Notes: a model not told the origin generated them from the sequence alone. Positions 7,761-16,694 are shown, counted from the first letter of the stretch. The stretch is DNA of 40,091 nucleotides from an uncultured Mycolicibacterium sp. (GCA_945957405.1 CAMFLL010000019.1:1-40091); one strand, 5' to 3'. A program made the numbers and translations.

Positions 7761-9452
7761 TCAGCCCTTTCCCGCGATGTGCAACGCCGCCAGATATCCG
7801 AATGTCATCGCGGGACCGATGGTGCCGCCGGGGCCGGGGTAGGTGTGGCCCATCACCGGCGCGCTGGCATTGCCTGCGGCGTAGAGCCCGTCGATCACCG
7901 AGCCGTCGTCACGCACCGCCCGACCGTGGACATCGCTGCGGACACCCCCTTTGGTGCCCAGATCGCCTGGCACCATCTTGGCGGCATAGAACGGACCCTT
8001 GCCGATTTCGCCCAGGTTCGGGTTGGGCTTGTTCGTCGGATCACCGTAGTAGCGGTCGTAGGCACTCTCGCCGCGGTGGAAGTCCTCATCGACACCGGAG
8101 CGTGCGAAGCCGTTGAACCGTTGGACCGTATCGCGGAACGCGTCTGCGGGCAGCCCGGCCTTCCGCGCCAGCTCATCCAGCGAATCGGCGGTCACGATGA
8201 CACCCGATTCCAGCCATTTGCGCGGGATGCGTTGTCCGGCTTGCAATCCGGCGAAGATGTATCGATCCCGGTACTGCTGGTCGAAGATCAGCCAGGCCGG
8301 GATGTTCTCGCCGGGACCGGAACCCTGACCGAACTCGCCGCCATACATGTGATGACACGCCTCGACGTAGGGCATGGATTCGTTCATGAACCGCTTGCCG
8401 GCCATGTTCACGATGATCGAACCCGGGGAGTTGCGTTCGGACAGCGCGAACCACGGCGCGTCCACCAGTGGAACTGTGGGACCCCACCAGGCGTCCTCCA
8501 TGAGATCCAGTGCAGCTCCGAGCTTTTCGGCCGCCAGGATGCCCTCGCCGGTGTTGGCCTTGGCGCCGACCGTCCATTCCGTGGTGATCGGGGCACGCTG
8601 GTACTTGACCCGCATCTGTTCGTTGTGTTCGAAACCACCGCTGCACAGGATCACTCCGCGGCGAGCGCGGATCAGCTGCGGCTCGTCGGATTCGGGTGTA
8701 CCGGTGTTGCGGACATAGACCCCGCGGACTGCGCCGTCCTCGACGTGGAGGTCTGTCAGCGCGGTGTTGAGCTGCACGGGTACCCCGGCCTTCTGCAGGC
8801 CGATGCGCAGCGGGGCGATGAGGGCGCGGCCCATTCCGACCAGATTCTTCCCGGTGGCCTGCGCCCACATGGTCCGAGCGCCCACCTTGAGGCTGCGCAG
8901 CACACCGCGTGGATGCCTCTTGAGCTGGTTCAACCGGACATAATCCTGCTGCATCACCACCACATTGAGTGGCACCTTGCCGTACGCGGGCTCCAGGCCC
9001 GACATGTCCGCGCCGAGTTTCTTGGCGTCGAACGGCTTGGGTTCGATGGAGCGGCCGGCGGGGCGGCCGCCGGGCGTCTCCGGGTAATAGTCCGAATACC
9101 CCGGCACCCAGCACATCTTGAGCGGGCAGTTCCCGAGCACGAACGACAGCATCTCGGGGCCGCGGTCGAGGTAGGTGTCGATCCGATCGGCCGGTACCAC
9201 GTCGCCGATGATCGCGTGCAGGTACTGGCGCGCGGCTTCGCGCGTGTCGCTGACCCCGTCACGTTGGAGGATCTCGTTGTTCGGGATCCACACGCCGCCC
9301 CCGGACCGCGCAGTAGAACCTCCATAGTGCGCAGCCTTTTCAACGACTACGGTTGAGAGGCCCTGGTGGGCGGCGGTGAGTGCGGCCACCATGCCGGCTG
9401 CGCCGCTTCCCACCACGACTACGTCGAACGCGCCGTACTCCTGACCAGTCAT
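7761..9452 (-). CDS. kstD: 3-ketosteroid-delta1-dehydrogenase KstD
   Basis: This FAD flavoprotein of 563 residues, the length of M. tuberculosis Rv3537, introduces the C1-C2 double bond in ring A of 3-ketosteroids. The N-terminal dinucleotide fold is VVVVGSGAAGMVAALTAA with the following VVVEKAAHYGGSTARSGGG. The C-terminal GHTYPGPGGTIGPAMTFGY carries the catalytic Tyr and the Gly of the Tyr/Gly keto-binding pair known from Rhodococcus KstD1. An upstream frame extension to 9770 is rejected because it runs through the promoter and hsaE; the ATG at 9452 begins right before the FAD fold. A KstR box ends its upstream side only 1 bp from the start codon, which should give tight repression. Confidence 0.96.
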   Translation of the reverse strand: MTGQEYGAFDVVVVGSGAAGMVAALTAAHQGLSTVVVEKAAHYGGSTARSGGGVWIPNNEILQRDGVSDTREAARQYLHAIIGDVVPADRIDTYLDRGPEMLSFVLGNCPLKMCWVPGYSDYYPETPGGRPAGRSIEPKPFDAKKLGADMSGLEPAYGKVPLNVVVMQQDYVRLNQLKRHPRGVLRSLKVGARTMWAQATGKNLVGMGRALIAPLRIGLQKAGVPVQLNTALTDLHVEDGAVRGVYVRNTGTPESDEPQLIRARRGVILCSGGFEHNEQMRVKYQRAPITTEWTVGAKANTGEGILAAEKLGAALDLMEDAWWGPTVPLVDAPWFALSERNSPGSIIVNMAGKRFMNESMPYVEACHHMYGGEFGQGSGPGENIPAWLIFDQQYRDRYIFAGLQAGQRIPRKWLESGVIVTADSLDELARKAGLPADAFRDTVQRFNGFARSGVDEDFHRGESAYDRYYGDPTNKPNPNLGEIGKGPFYAAKMVPGDLGTKGGVRSDVHGRAVRDDGSVIDGLYAAGNASAPVMGHTYPGPGGTIGPAMTFGYLAALHIAGKG

Positions 9453-9453
9453 G

Positions 9454-9467
9454 TAGAACACGTTATA
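9454..9467. promoter_or_regulatory. KstR operator between kstD and hsaE
   Basis: TAGAACACGTTATA fits the KstR consensus TnnAACnnGTTnnA. It lies directly upstream of the leftward kstD start (9452) and 57 bp before the rightward hsaE start (9525), so one site can control both divergent operons. KstR is the TetR-type repressor of the mycobacterial cholesterol regulon, released by steroid acyl-CoA thioesters. Confidence 0.92.
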
Positions 9468-9524
9468 GAATTGCCCGGGGTAGGGACAACTGGCCCGGTC
9501 AAAGAAGTGAGGGGACTTCACACA

Positions 9525-10310
9525 ATGCTCGACGACAAGACACGTGCCGAGTTGGCCGCCGACCTGGCACAGGCAGAGCGGAGCAAGGCCGGAATCGACC
9601 CGCTGACCGCGGCAAATCCCGATCTCGATGTCGTTGACGCCTACGAAATCCAGCTGTTCAACATCCGTCAGCGGGTCGCGGAGGGTGCGCGGGTCATCGG
9701 GCACAAGGTGGGGCTGTCCAGCGAAGCCATGCAGAAGATGATGAACGTCGACGAACCGGACTACGGCCACCTCCTCGACGAGATGGAGGTCTTCGAGGAC
9801 CGCCCGGTTCCCGCGGGGAAGTTCTTGATTCCCCGGGTCGAGGTCGAGGTGGCATTCATCCTCGCCGACGATCTGCCCGGAGCCGGATGCACCGAGGACG
9901 ACGTCCTGGCCGCCACCGCCGCGTTCGCACCGTCGATCGAACTCATCGACACCCGCATCAAGGACTGGCAGATCAAGCTCTGCGACACCATCGCCGACAA
10001 CGCGTCCTCGGCGGGCTGGGTGCTGGGCAAGGAGCGCGTATCGCCCAAGGACATAGATATTCGGGCCATCGACGCCGTCCTCACCCGAAACGGCGAGGTG
10101 GTCGCCGAGGGACGCAGTGATGCCGTGCTCGGTAATCCCGTCACGGCCGTGGCGTGGCTGGCCCGGAAAGTCGACAGTTTCGGTGTGCGGTTGAAGGCCG
10201 GTGACGTGGTGTTGCCGGGGTCGTGCACGCGTGCGATAGATGCACGTCCCGGCGACGATTTCGTCGCGGACTTCACTGGGTTAGGTTCAGTACGACTGTC
10301 TTTCGAATAG
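9525..10310 (+). CDS. hsaE: 2-hydroxypenta-2,4-dienoate hydratase HsaE
   Basis: The protein has 261 residues and belongs to the fumarylacetoacetate-hydrolase-like fold used by MhpD/HsaE hydratases. It hydrates 2-hydroxyhexa-2,4-dienoate, released from ring A by HsaD, to 4-hydroxy-2-oxohexanoate. Recognisable segments are [34 protein letters not shown] with the metal-ligand glutamates, and [14 protein letters not shown]. The start at 9525 follows a GAGGGGA ribosome-binding site. The 314-residue upstream-extended frame is rejected because it would read through the KstR box. Next is hsaG, 11 bp downstream. Confidence 0.95.
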   Translation: MLDDKTRAELAADLAQAERSKAGIDPLTAANPDLDVVDAYEIQLFNIRQRVAEGARVIGHKVGLSSEAMQKMMNVDEPDYGHLLDEMEVFEDRPVPAGKFLIPRVEVEVAFILADDLPGAGCTEDDVLAATAAFAPSIELIDTRIKDWQIKLCDTIADNASSAGWVLGKERVSPKDIDIRAIDAVLTRNGEVVAEGRSDAVLGNPVTAVAWLARKVDSFGVRLKAGDVVLPGSCTRAIDARPGDDFVADFTGLGSVRLSFE

Positions 10311-10321
10311 GAGCAGCCCCA

Positions 10322-11242
10322 ATGGCGCAAAAGATCTCAGTGGCCATCGTCGGGTCCGGGAACATCAGCACCGACCTGTTGTACAAGTTGCTGCGGTCGG
10401 ACTGGCTCGAACCTCGGTGGATGATCGGCATCGACCCCGAGAGCGAGGGTTTGGCGCGCGCCCGAAAGCTCGGTCTCGAGACGTCGCACGAAGGAGTCGA
10501 CTGGCTACTGGCGCTCGACGAGAAGCCAGACATGGTGTTCGAGGCCACCAGCGCCTACGTGCACCGCGATGCCGCGCCTCGCTACGCCGAGGCGGGCATT
10601 CGGGCCATCGACCTCACCCCGGCCGCCGTCGGGCCCGGCGTGATCCCGCCGGCGAACCTGCGTGAGCATCTCGATGCGCCCAACGTCAACATGGTGACGT
10701 GCGGTGGCCAGGCCACCATCCCCATCGTGCACGCCGTGTCCCGCGTCGTCGATGTGCCGTACGGCGAGATCGTCGCATCGGTGTCGTCGGCCTCGGCCGG
10801 CCCGGGTACGCGTGCCAACATCGACGAGTTCACCAAGACCACCAGCGCCGGTGTGCAGAACATCGGCGGCGCCAAGCGCGGTAAGGCGATCATCATCCTG
10901 AACCCTGCGGATCCGCCAATGATCATGCGCGACACCATCTTCTGCGCCATCCCGGAGGACGCCGACCGCGCTGCCATCGCACAGTCGATCAAGGACGTCG
11001 TGGCCGAAGTACAGACCTATGTGCCCGGGTACCGGCTGCTCAACGAGCCGCAGTTCGACGACCCGTCCCTCAACTCGGGCGGCCAAGCGGTGGTCACCAC
11101 CTTCGTCGAAGTCGAAGGTGCCGGTGATTATCTGCCGCCCTATGCAGGCAACCTGGACATCATGACCGCGGCGGCGACCAAGGTCGGCGAGGAGATCGCA
11201 AAGGAGTCGCTCTCGGCGACGGCGGGAGGAGCGCAGGCATGA
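10322..11242 (+). CDS. hsaG: Acylating acetaldehyde/propionaldehyde dehydrogenase HsaG
   Basis: The protein has 306 residues with an N-terminal NAD fold ([18 protein letters not shown]) and the catalytic cysteine in [12 protein letters not shown] at residue 127. It oxidises the aldehyde made by HsaF to the acyl-CoA using NAD and CoA. In M. tuberculosis the HsaF-HsaG complex is reported to channel propionaldehyde to propionyl-CoA. An ATG at 10322 follows AGGAG. The C-terminus ends GGAQA, and its stop TGA (11240-11242) overlaps an ATG that opens the first of two 56-bp repeat units instead of opening hsaF directly, which is unusual. Confidence 0.95.
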   Translation: MAQKISVAIVGSGNISTDLLYKLLRSDWLEPRWMIGIDPESEGLARARKLGLETSHEGVDWLLALDEKPDMVFEATSAYVHRDAAPRYAEAGIRAIDLTPAAVGPGVIPPANLREHLDAPNVNMVTCGGQATIPIVHAVSRVVDVPYGEIVASVSSASAGPGTRANIDEFTKTTSAGVQNIGGAKRGKAIIILNPADPPMIMRDTIFCAIPEDADRAAIAQSIKDVVAEVQTYVPGYRLLNEPQFDDPSLNSGGQAVVTTFVEVEGAGDYLPPYAGNLDIMTAAATKVGEEIAKESLSATAGGAQA

Positions 11243-11298
11243 GGATCGAGCGAGTAGCGAGCGCGCGAGGAACGAGCGAGGGAGCGGATCGCGCATGA
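11239..11298 (+). CDS. Putative 19-residue coupled peptide, copy 1
   Basis: The frame ATG (11239) to TGA (11296-11298) encodes [19 protein letters not shown]. It overlaps the hsaG stop by 4 nt and the next ATG by 4 nt. A GGAGGAG ribosome-binding stretch lies about 9 nt before it, inside the hsaG 3' end. Composition is charged and low in complexity; no homology or function is recognised. The frame is certain from the sequence. Its translation is inferred from coupling geometry only. Confidence 0.35.
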   Translation: MRIERVASARGTSEGADRA

Positions 11299-11350
11299 GG
11301 ATCGAGCGAGTAGCGAGCGCGCGAGGAACGAGCGAGGGAGCGGATCGCGC
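11239..11350 (+). repeat. Two exact 56-bp tandem units forming chained mini-ORFs between hsaG and hsaF
   Basis: Units 11239-11294 and 11295-11350 are identical. Each starts ATGAGGATCG and ends GATCGCGC, and the hsaF start ATGAGTATCG follows at once. Each unit is a frame of 19 codons ([19 protein letters not shown]) whose TGA overlaps the next ATG. The order is hsaG-ATGA-peptide 1-ATGA-peptide 2-ATGA-hsaF. Each unit also supplies an AGGGAG stretch about 10 nt before the next ATG. The strand is purine-rich (GAGCGAG-type repeats), with no clear hairpin. It may be a mobile intergenic repeat that duplicated, or a coupled spacer. Confidence 0.9.
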
Positions 11351-11354
11351 ATGA
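11295..11354 (+). CDS. Putative 19-residue coupled peptide, copy 2
   Basis: This is an exact repeat of the preceding mini-frame, ATG (11295) to TGA (11352-11354), overlapping the hsaF start ATG at 11351 by 4 nt. Its AGGGAG stretch doubles as the ribosome-binding site available for hsaF. It may serve only to pass ribosomes from hsaG to hsaF. No function is recognised. Confidence 0.35.
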   Translation: MRIERVASARGTSEGADRA

Positions 11355-12409
11355 GTATCGAACAGATCTACTTCAACCCGATGTGGGACATCCGGATGAC
11401 GGATACGTCGCTGCGGGACGGCTCGCATCACAAACGCCACCAGTTCACCAAGGACGAGGTCGGCGCCATCGTCGCGGCCTTGGACGCCGCGGGGGTACCG
11501 GTCATCGAGGTCACCCACGGTGACGGGCTCGGCGGCTCGAGCTTCAATTACGGCTTCTCGAAAACGCCCGAGCAGGAGCTGATCAAGCTCGCCGCCGAGA
11601 CGGCCAAGGAATCCAAGATCGCCTTCCTGATGCTGCCGGGTGTCGGCACCAAGGAGGACATCAAGGAAGCCCAGAACAACGGCGGGTCGATCTGCCGCAT
11701 TGCCACACACTGCACGGAGGCCGACGTCTCCATCCAGCATTTCGGCTTGGCTCGTGAGCTCGGGCTGGAGACCGTCGGGTTCTTGATGATGAGCCACACC
11801 ATCGCGCCGGAGAAGCTGGCGGCCCAGGCCCGCATCATGGCCGACGCCGGCTGTCAGTGCGTCTACGTTGTCGACTCAGCGGGCGCGCTGGTACTCGAGG
11901 GCGTCCGCGACCGCGTTGCGGCACTGGTGGCCGAACTCGGTGATGACGCGCAGGTCGGCTTTCACGGCCACGAGAACCTCGGGCTGGGCGTGGCCAACTC
12001 GATCGAGGCGGTGCGTGCGGGCGCCAAGCAGATCGACGGCTCCTGCCGCCGGTTCGGCGCCGGGGCCGGCAACGCGCCTGTCGAGGCGCTCATCGGCGTA
12101 TTCGACAAGATCGGCGTCAAAACCGGTATCGACTTCTTCGACATCGCCGACGCCGCCGAGGAGGTCGTGGCACCCGCCATGCCGCAGGAGTGCCTGCTGG
12201 ACCGCAACGCGCTCATCATGGGCTACTCGGGGGTGTACTCGAGCTTCTTGAAGCACGCCATCCGGCAGTCGGAAAGGTACGGGGTGCCGGCCCACAAGCT
12301 CCTGCACCGCGCGGGTCAGCGCAAGCTGATCGGCGGGCAGGAGGACCAGCTGATCGACATCGCGCTGGAGATCAAGCGCGAGCAGGACAGCGAAGCGGCT
12401 GCGCACTAG
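11351..12409 (+). CDS. hsaF: 4-hydroxy-2-oxohexanoate aldolase HsaF
   Basis: The protein has 352 residues. It is a DRE-TIM metalloaldolase that splits 4-hydroxy-2-oxohexanoate into pyruvate and propionaldehyde and hands the aldehyde to HsaG. The signature [15 protein letters not shown] (residues 18-32) holds the catalytic Arg and the metal Asp. HGHENLGLG gives the two metal-binding histidines, and ACSS-type strand residues follow in [12 protein letters not shown]. The C-terminal helical region ([17 protein letters not shown]) is the dimerisation domain that contacts HsaG in this family. A terminator follows at 12553. Confidence 0.95.
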   Translation: MSIEQIYFNPMWDIRMTDTSLRDGSHHKRHQFTKDEVGAIVAALDAAGVPVIEVTHGDGLGGSSFNYGFSKTPEQELIKLAAETAKESKIAFLMLPGVGTKEDIKEAQNNGGSICRIATHCTEADVSIQHFGLARELGLETVGFLMMSHTIAPEKLAAQARIMADAGCQCVYVVDSAGALVLEGVRDRVAALVAELGDDAQVGFHGHENLGLGVANSIEAVRAGAKQIDGSCRRFGAGAGNAPVEALIGVFDKIGVKTGIDFFDIADAAEEVVAPAMPQECLLDRNALIMGYSGVYSSFLKHAIRQSERYGVPAHKLLHRAGQRKLIGGQEDQLIDIALEIKREQDSEAAAH

Positions 12410-12552
12410 CAGGTACGTGCTGTTTGGCGCGCGTTACCGGCGGTCTCAGCGGGTTTGCGCGGAATTGTCCCCGGACGCGGGCTCGCAGTGCGTCGCCGCA
12501 CCGGCCACAGATGCCACAGCGGCGTTGGCCGCTATCTGATCCAGTTAATGAT

Positions 12553-12585
12553 GCCCGCCCGTTGTCACAGCGGGCGGGTTGCTTT
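12553..12585 (+). terminator. Rho-independent-type terminator after hsaEGF
   Basis: CCCGCCCG (12554-12561) pairs perfectly with CGGGCGGG (12571-12578) around a 9-nt loop, followed by TTGCTTTT. It lies 144 bp after the hsaF stop and 92 bp before the next gene, so it separates the steroid operon from the following block. Confidence 0.75.
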
Positions 12586-12609
12586 TCCATGGAAATGCCA
12601 CCTGCTGCG

Positions 12610-12666
12610 CATACGTAGCGATACATTGAGATCCAAACGTATACATAATACGGAATCAGTCGTATC
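12610..12666. promoter_or_regulatory. Repeated CGTAT/ATACG inverted motif upstream of the TctC gene
   Basis: CGTAT (12638-12642) and ATACG (12648-12652) form an inverted repeat with a 5-nt spacer. Further ATACG and CGTAT elements lie near 12611 and 12661. The block directly precedes the ribosome-binding site at 12667, so it is a candidate operator for a regulator not encoded next to it. No KstR box is present. Confidence 0.4.
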
Positions 12667-12677
12667 GGAGGATGTGT

Positions 12678-13835
12678 GTGAGACGAAGAGTTGCACGATT
12701 CCTGGGGTGTCTGACGGTCGTCCTCGCGGTGGCGTCGTGTAGTGGAAACTCCAGCGATGGTGGCGGGGCAACCGCTCCCTCGAACGGTTCGTTCAACGCC
12801 GAGCAGTTCTTCGCCGGCAAGACCATTCGCGTGATCGTCACTCACACAGCGGGCGGCGGGGCCGATCTGTTCGGCAGGTTCATCGCTGACCGTCTGGGTA
12901 AGTACATCCCGGGCCAGCCGCGGGTCACAGTGACCAATGAAAACGGTCTGGGCGGAATAGCATCGGTGTACGACGCGCCGGCGGAATCGCTTGTCGTGGG
13001 AGTTACGTCGCAGGCGTCGGCGTTGTACACGAACGCGCTCGACCCTGCTGCGAAGTTCGACGCCGCGAAGATCAGGATGGTGGGCGGCACCGGCGGTGAA
13101 CCCAGGGCCCTGGCGTCATTCGGTGACGTCGCGCAGGCGTACCCGTCCTTGGCCGATGCGTCGGGCAAGAGCGGGCCACCTCTGAAATTCGCGCAGAGCG
13201 TGGGCTCGCCGGCCGACCTGGTGAGCGACTCCTTCTTCGCCTCCTGGCTGTGTGAAACCCTCAGCGCTCCGTGCCAGATGATTTCCGTTGCCGACGACGA
13301 CAGCCAGGATCTCAATCTGATGTTGCTGCGCAACGAGATCAACATGTACGGCACCGGAATCGTGACCATCCTGCGAGAGTTCAAGGCAGGTTTGCAGGAC
13401 GGCTCGGTCAAGATCGCCTTCGGCTACGCGCCGGATCAGCACACTGAGGTGACGCCACCCGCCAACGTGCCGGTGAAGGACATCAAAGAAGTGATCCCGG
13501 CGGGCGCAGTCGCCGATTATGAACGTATCCTGCCGATCATCGGTCCCGGGGATCTCGGTAAGAGTTTCTGGGTGGGCCCCGCAACATCTCCGGATGTACT
13601 GGAGGCGCTGCGTAGCGCCTACAGCGAGCTTGTCGCCGATCCGGCGGTCGTTGACGAACTGCAAGGCGTGATGGCGGGTGCCGGCAACGGCGATGCGAAC
13701 TTCTCATGGAAGGTGTTCGCGATGTCGGGACAGGACGCGCAAGCGATCTACGACAAATCAACCGGAACGTTCAACGACAACCTGCCGTATTACCAGGAAC
13801 TGCAACAGAAATACTTCGACAAGTATTGGAGCTGA
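12678..13835 (+). CDS. TctC/Bug-family solute-binding lipoprotein
   Basis: The lipoprotein signal has an arginine-rich start, a hydrophobic core and the lipobox LAVASC, with the lipid-bearing Cys near residue 21. The mature part is a tripartite tricarboxylate transporter receptor: KTIRVIVTHTAGGGADLFGR holds the glycine-rich ligand loop, followed by VTNENGLGGI. Family members bind carboxylates at the cell surface. I place the start at GTG 12678 because GGAGG (12667-12671) is 6 nt upstream; the ATG at 12672 lies almost on the ribosome-binding site. No TctA/TctB membrane partners are present in the window, so it is an orphan receptor. An MmgE/PrpD gene follows after 26 bp. Confidence 0.85.
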   Translation: MRRRVARFLGCLTVVLAVASCSGNSSDGGGATAPSNGSFNAEQFFAGKTIRVIVTHTAGGGADLFGRFIADRLGKYIPGQPRVTVTNENGLGGIASVYDAPAESLVVGVTSQASALYTNALDPAAKFDAAKIRMVGGTGGEPRALASFGDVAQAYPSLADASGKSGPPLKFAQSVGSPADLVSDSFFASWLCETLSAPCQMISVADDDSQDLNLMLLRNEINMYGTGIVTILREFKAGLQDGSVKIAFGYAPDQHTEVTPPANVPVKDIKEVIPAGAVADYERILPIIGPGDLGKSFWVGPATSPDVLEALRSAYSELVADPAVVDELQGVMAGAGNGDANFSWKVFAMSGQDAQAIYDKSTGTFNDNLPYYQELQQKYFDKYWS

Positions 13836-13861
13836 GCGGCTTTCGTGAGAATCGGTGGGAA

Positions 13862-15286
13862 ATGAGCAGTACCGAGGCGGGAGCCGGCGCCCAGATGCGG
13901 GTCTTCACCGACTGGGCCGCCGACGTGCGGATCGAGGATGTGCCCACGGCCATCGTCTCGCGGTTGAAGCACTCGGTCCGCGACGGTCTCGCGTGCGCGA
14001 TCTACGGCACACGCTTGCCCTGGACGCGCAGTGTGGAACGGGCGATGGTTGCCCAGAGTGGCGGACATGGGCCGGCGACAGTATGGGGATCGGGGGCACG
14101 CGTCGACGCGATGGCCGCGGCGATCGCCAACGGCACCGCGATCCAGTCTTACGAACTCGACGACTTGCACTCCGAGGGATCGGTGCACGGGACTTCGGCG
14201 ATGTTGCCTGCCGCCATGGCCCTGGCGGAACTGCGGCCCGAGGTCTCGGGTGCGGATCTACTGGTGGCGCTCACCGTGGGTTGGGAAGCCGCCGTCAGGG
14301 TGAACCGCTGCATCGGTCACATCCTTGTCAACGGCTGGCATCAGCCGACGATGATGGGAACCATCGCCGCCGCCACCGCGTGCGGACGGCTCCTCGGCCT
14401 GCCACCCGCACAGCTGTATGAATGCGTGTCCTACGGCGTGTTGCAGGCGGCGGGGCTCACCGTCGTCCAGTACGGCGGGTCGGCCAAGCGCATCTATGCG
14501 GGCCGGGCGGCGGAAAGCGGGGTGCAGAGTGCCCTTTTCGCTGAGCAGGGCCTCACCTGCCCCGATGATGCCTTCGGGCACGAATTTGGTGGTTTCCTCA
14601 CCACCTACGCACCAAACCGCGACCACGACCTGGGGGCACTGACCGGCGGGCTCGGTGACGACTTCGCTGCAAGCGGCGTGTCGTTCAAGTTGCATGCGTG
14701 CGCCGGGATGAATCAGGTGGCACTCGACCTCCTTGGTGGTCTGATGTCGGAAAATCCCGAAATCACCTCGGATAATGTCGCGTCGATCGAGCTGGCCATG
14801 ACTGAACAGGGCTTCAAGCATCTGGGCTTTCCGTACGTTCCCGACACCGCGGTGACGGCTCAGTTCAGCGTGCGGTACTGCCTGGCGGTCTACCTGCTGG
14901 AAGGCGCGGCGTTTGTCGAGCAGTTCCGCGATGAACTGCTGGCCGACCCGCAGTTGCTCGACGTGGTGAGCCGCATCGAGACGGTCTGCGATCCGTCGCT
15001 GCAGACCAGCGATCTGCGCTCCAAGCGAGCGCAGCGTCTGCGCGTCACATTGCGGGATGGTAGCCGGTTCGAGTGCGCGGGAATGCTGGCCCGAGGTCAC
15101 GCCGACCGACCGGCCACGGAGGATCAACTACGCGCCAAATACGAAAGACTTGTTGCCGGCATGCTCGAACCCGAAGTGGTCAAGCAGCTCTCGGAACGAA
15201 TCGAATCGTTGGAGGAGGTGCCGGCGGCCAATGATCTCGTCAGGCTCTGCGTGCCACCTGTCGGGCTGAACCTGGTGCGGACGTGA
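13862..15286 (+). CDS. MmgE/PrpD family protein
   Basis: The protein has 474 residues and covers the full MmgE/PrpD fold: an N-terminal all-helical domain (VFTDWAADVRIEDVP through SYELDDLHSEGSVHG) and a smaller alpha/beta C-terminal domain. The family includes 2-methylcitrate dehydratase and cis-aconitate decarboxylase, so a carboxylic acid dehydratase or decarboxylase role is likely. Its position after a TctC receptor suggests uptake and use of a di- or tricarboxylate. A link to methylcitrate metabolism of steroid-derived propionyl-CoA is possible but not shown. The upstream-extended frame from 13706 overlaps the TctC gene and is rejected; the ATG at 13862 follows GGTGGGA. Confidence 0.85.
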   Translation: MSSTEAGAGAQMRVFTDWAADVRIEDVPTAIVSRLKHSVRDGLACAIYGTRLPWTRSVERAMVAQSGGHGPATVWGSGARVDAMAAAIANGTAIQSYELDDLHSEGSVHGTSAMLPAAMALAELRPEVSGADLLVALTVGWEAAVRVNRCIGHILVNGWHQPTMMGTIAAATACGRLLGLPPAQLYECVSYGVLQAAGLTVVQYGGSAKRIYAGRAAESGVQSALFAEQGLTCPDDAFGHEFGGFLTTYAPNRDHDLGALTGGLGDDFAASGVSFKLHACAGMNQVALDLLGGLMSENPEITSDNVASIELAMTEQGFKHLGFPYVPDTAVTAQFSVRYCLAVYLLEGAAFVEQFRDELLADPQLLDVVSRIETVCDPSLQTSDLRSKRAQRLRVTLRDGSRFECAGMLARGHADRPATEDQLRAKYERLVAGMLEPEVVKQLSERIESLEEVPAANDLVRLCVPPVGLNLVRT

Positions 15287-15315
15287 TGCCCACCCGCCCA
15301 GTGCCGGCGGGCATT
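15286..15315. terminator. Hairpin between convergent genes
   Basis: CCCGCC (15293-15298) pairs with GGCGGG (15306-15311). Outer partial pairing ATGCC/GGCAT flanks it with a bulge. It lies between the convergent MmgE/PrpD and MetX-like genes and may end transcription from both sides. No U-rich tract is seen. Confidence 0.45.
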
Positions 15316-15317
15316 CG

Positions 15318-16364
15318 TCAGCTCGGTGTGTAGCCAGGTTTGGCCAGCAGTTCGCGAAGGCCGGCATCGATGAAATCGGTGTCGACATCGTTCTTCCCGC
15401 CGCCCGCGAAGTGCCCCCAGATCCCAGGGATCACACGGACCTCGCCGTCCGGGATGAACTGGCTGGACCATTCTTCGTCCTCCGGCGGGAAGTACAGGTC
15501 CTTTTCCGCCGGCATGGACAGCAGGGGGCACTTGATGGATGCCAGCGCCTTCTTGGTGTCGCCGTCGAATCCCGGTGTGTTGCCGACATTTCCGCTGTGC
15601 CAGGTACGCAACATGGCGATCAGATTGTTGGGGTCACGGCCGTCACGGAAGAACTCCTCCCAGAAGCCGTAGAGGAAATCGTCGAACGAGGTGAAACCGA
15701 GCTCGCGCCAGGTCTCCTCCCAGTAGAACGCCTGGGAGTATCCCCAGCCTGAGTACACCCGCGCGAATGCGCGTAAGCCCTTGACCGGCGGCCGGTCCGG
15801 CTCGTACTCCCCGTCGGCGAACGCCGCATCCGCGGTGAGTGCCGCGATCAGCGACTCGAGGAACACCTTGTTGTGCGGCGCCGTGATACTCGATCCGCAG
15901 AAGGGTGCGGCGCGTTGCACCATCTCAGGATGGCTGACAGCCCACTGGTAGGTCTGGCCGGCGCCCATCGACCAACCCGTGACCAGGGCCAGGGTCGAGA
16001 TCCCGAATTTCTCGGTGACCAGCCGGTGTTGCGCCTCGACCTGGTCGTAGAACGTGACGGCTGGAAAACGGGAACGGTCGTAGGGCGCAGGCATATTCGA
16101 CGGTGACGACGACAACCCGTTGCCCAGCATGTTGGGGATGATGATGAACCACTCATCGGGGTCCAGCGCACGCCCCGCGCCGAGCAGCCACTCATTGTCG
16201 GTGTGCCACCCGGAATACCAAGTTGGATAGACGATTACGTTGGTCTTGTCCTCGTTGAGCGTGCCGTAAGTCTTGTAGGCGAGCCGCGCGGAGCGCAGTG
16301 TGGATCCGCTCTGCAGAGTGAAATTGCCCAGGTCGTGGTATTCGGCGTCAGTGGGTGCGGGCAT
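15318..16364 (-). CDS. MetX-like alpha/beta hydrolase (homoserine O-acetyltransferase family)
   Basis: The protein has 348 residues. The N-terminus LGNFTLQSGSTLRSARLAYKTYGTLNEDKTNV is that of the homoserine acetyltransferase branch of alpha/beta hydrolases. The nucleophile elbow is GWSMGAG (Ser near residue 130), not the GGSLGG-type elbow of true MetX. The late His is in GIWGHFAGGG. It lacks a methionine-biosynthesis neighbour. It is therefore more likely a hydrolase or acyltransferase of unknown substrate. It converges with the MmgE/PrpD gene. Inverted repeats at 16414-16436 and 16555-16570 lie in its upstream region. Confidence 0.75.
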   Translation of the reverse strand: MPAPTDAEYHDLGNFTLQSGSTLRSARLAYKTYGTLNEDKTNVIVYPTWYSGWHTDNEWLLGAGRALDPDEWFIIIPNMLGNGLSSSPSNMPAPYDRSRFPAVTFYDQVEAQHRLVTEKFGISTLALVTGWSMGAGQTYQWAVSHPEMVQRAAPFCGSSITAPHNKVFLESLIAALTADAAFADGEYEPDRPPVKGLRAFARVYSGWGYSQAFYWEETWRELGFTSFDDFLYGFWEEFFRDGRDPNNLIAMLRTWHSGNVGNTPGFDGDTKKALASIKCPLLSMPAEKDLYFPPEDEEWSSQFIPDGEVRVIPGIWGHFAGGGKNDVDTDFIDAGLRELLAKPGYTPS

Positions 16365-16694
16365 GGCCGGCCTTTCGTCTCAGGTGCTCATCGCGCACGG
16401 CAGCAGTTGTTGGGTTGCGATGTGCTGTACCGCAACATTTTTCGCCGGTGACCAGGGCAGGCGCTGTGCCGGTGGCGTAGCTGCGGTCGAACGGGCCGTC
16501 GGTGGTACCGACGTGGCAATCAAATGGCATGACCGTCCTGGGCCGTGGCGACTCATTCCCATTTGGGAATATCTGCCGACGGTACTCCTCGGATACCCGG
16601 CGTCAAGAGGACGCGCATCACGCGCCGGTCTTCGCCGCCGGACAGATTCCGAGACGGAAGTGCTCAGTCTTCGTGCGTCCGGAACATCTGCGGA
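16365..16694. other. Intergenic region with two short palindromes
   Basis: There is no gene in these 330 bp. GTTGCG (16414-16419) is inverted as CGCAAC (16431-16436), about 50 bp upstream of the MetX-like start. ATTCCCATTTGGGAAT (16555-16570) is a perfect palindrome apart from its TT centre. Either could be the operator of the MetX-like gene; the neighbouring MarR protein is a candidate ligand. Frames crossing this region show no domain. Confidence 0.4.

Noticed and set aside
9453..9770. N-terminal extension of KstD to 669 residues
   Set aside because: It would translate the KstR box and the start of hsaE, and KstD proteins begin just before the FAD motif.
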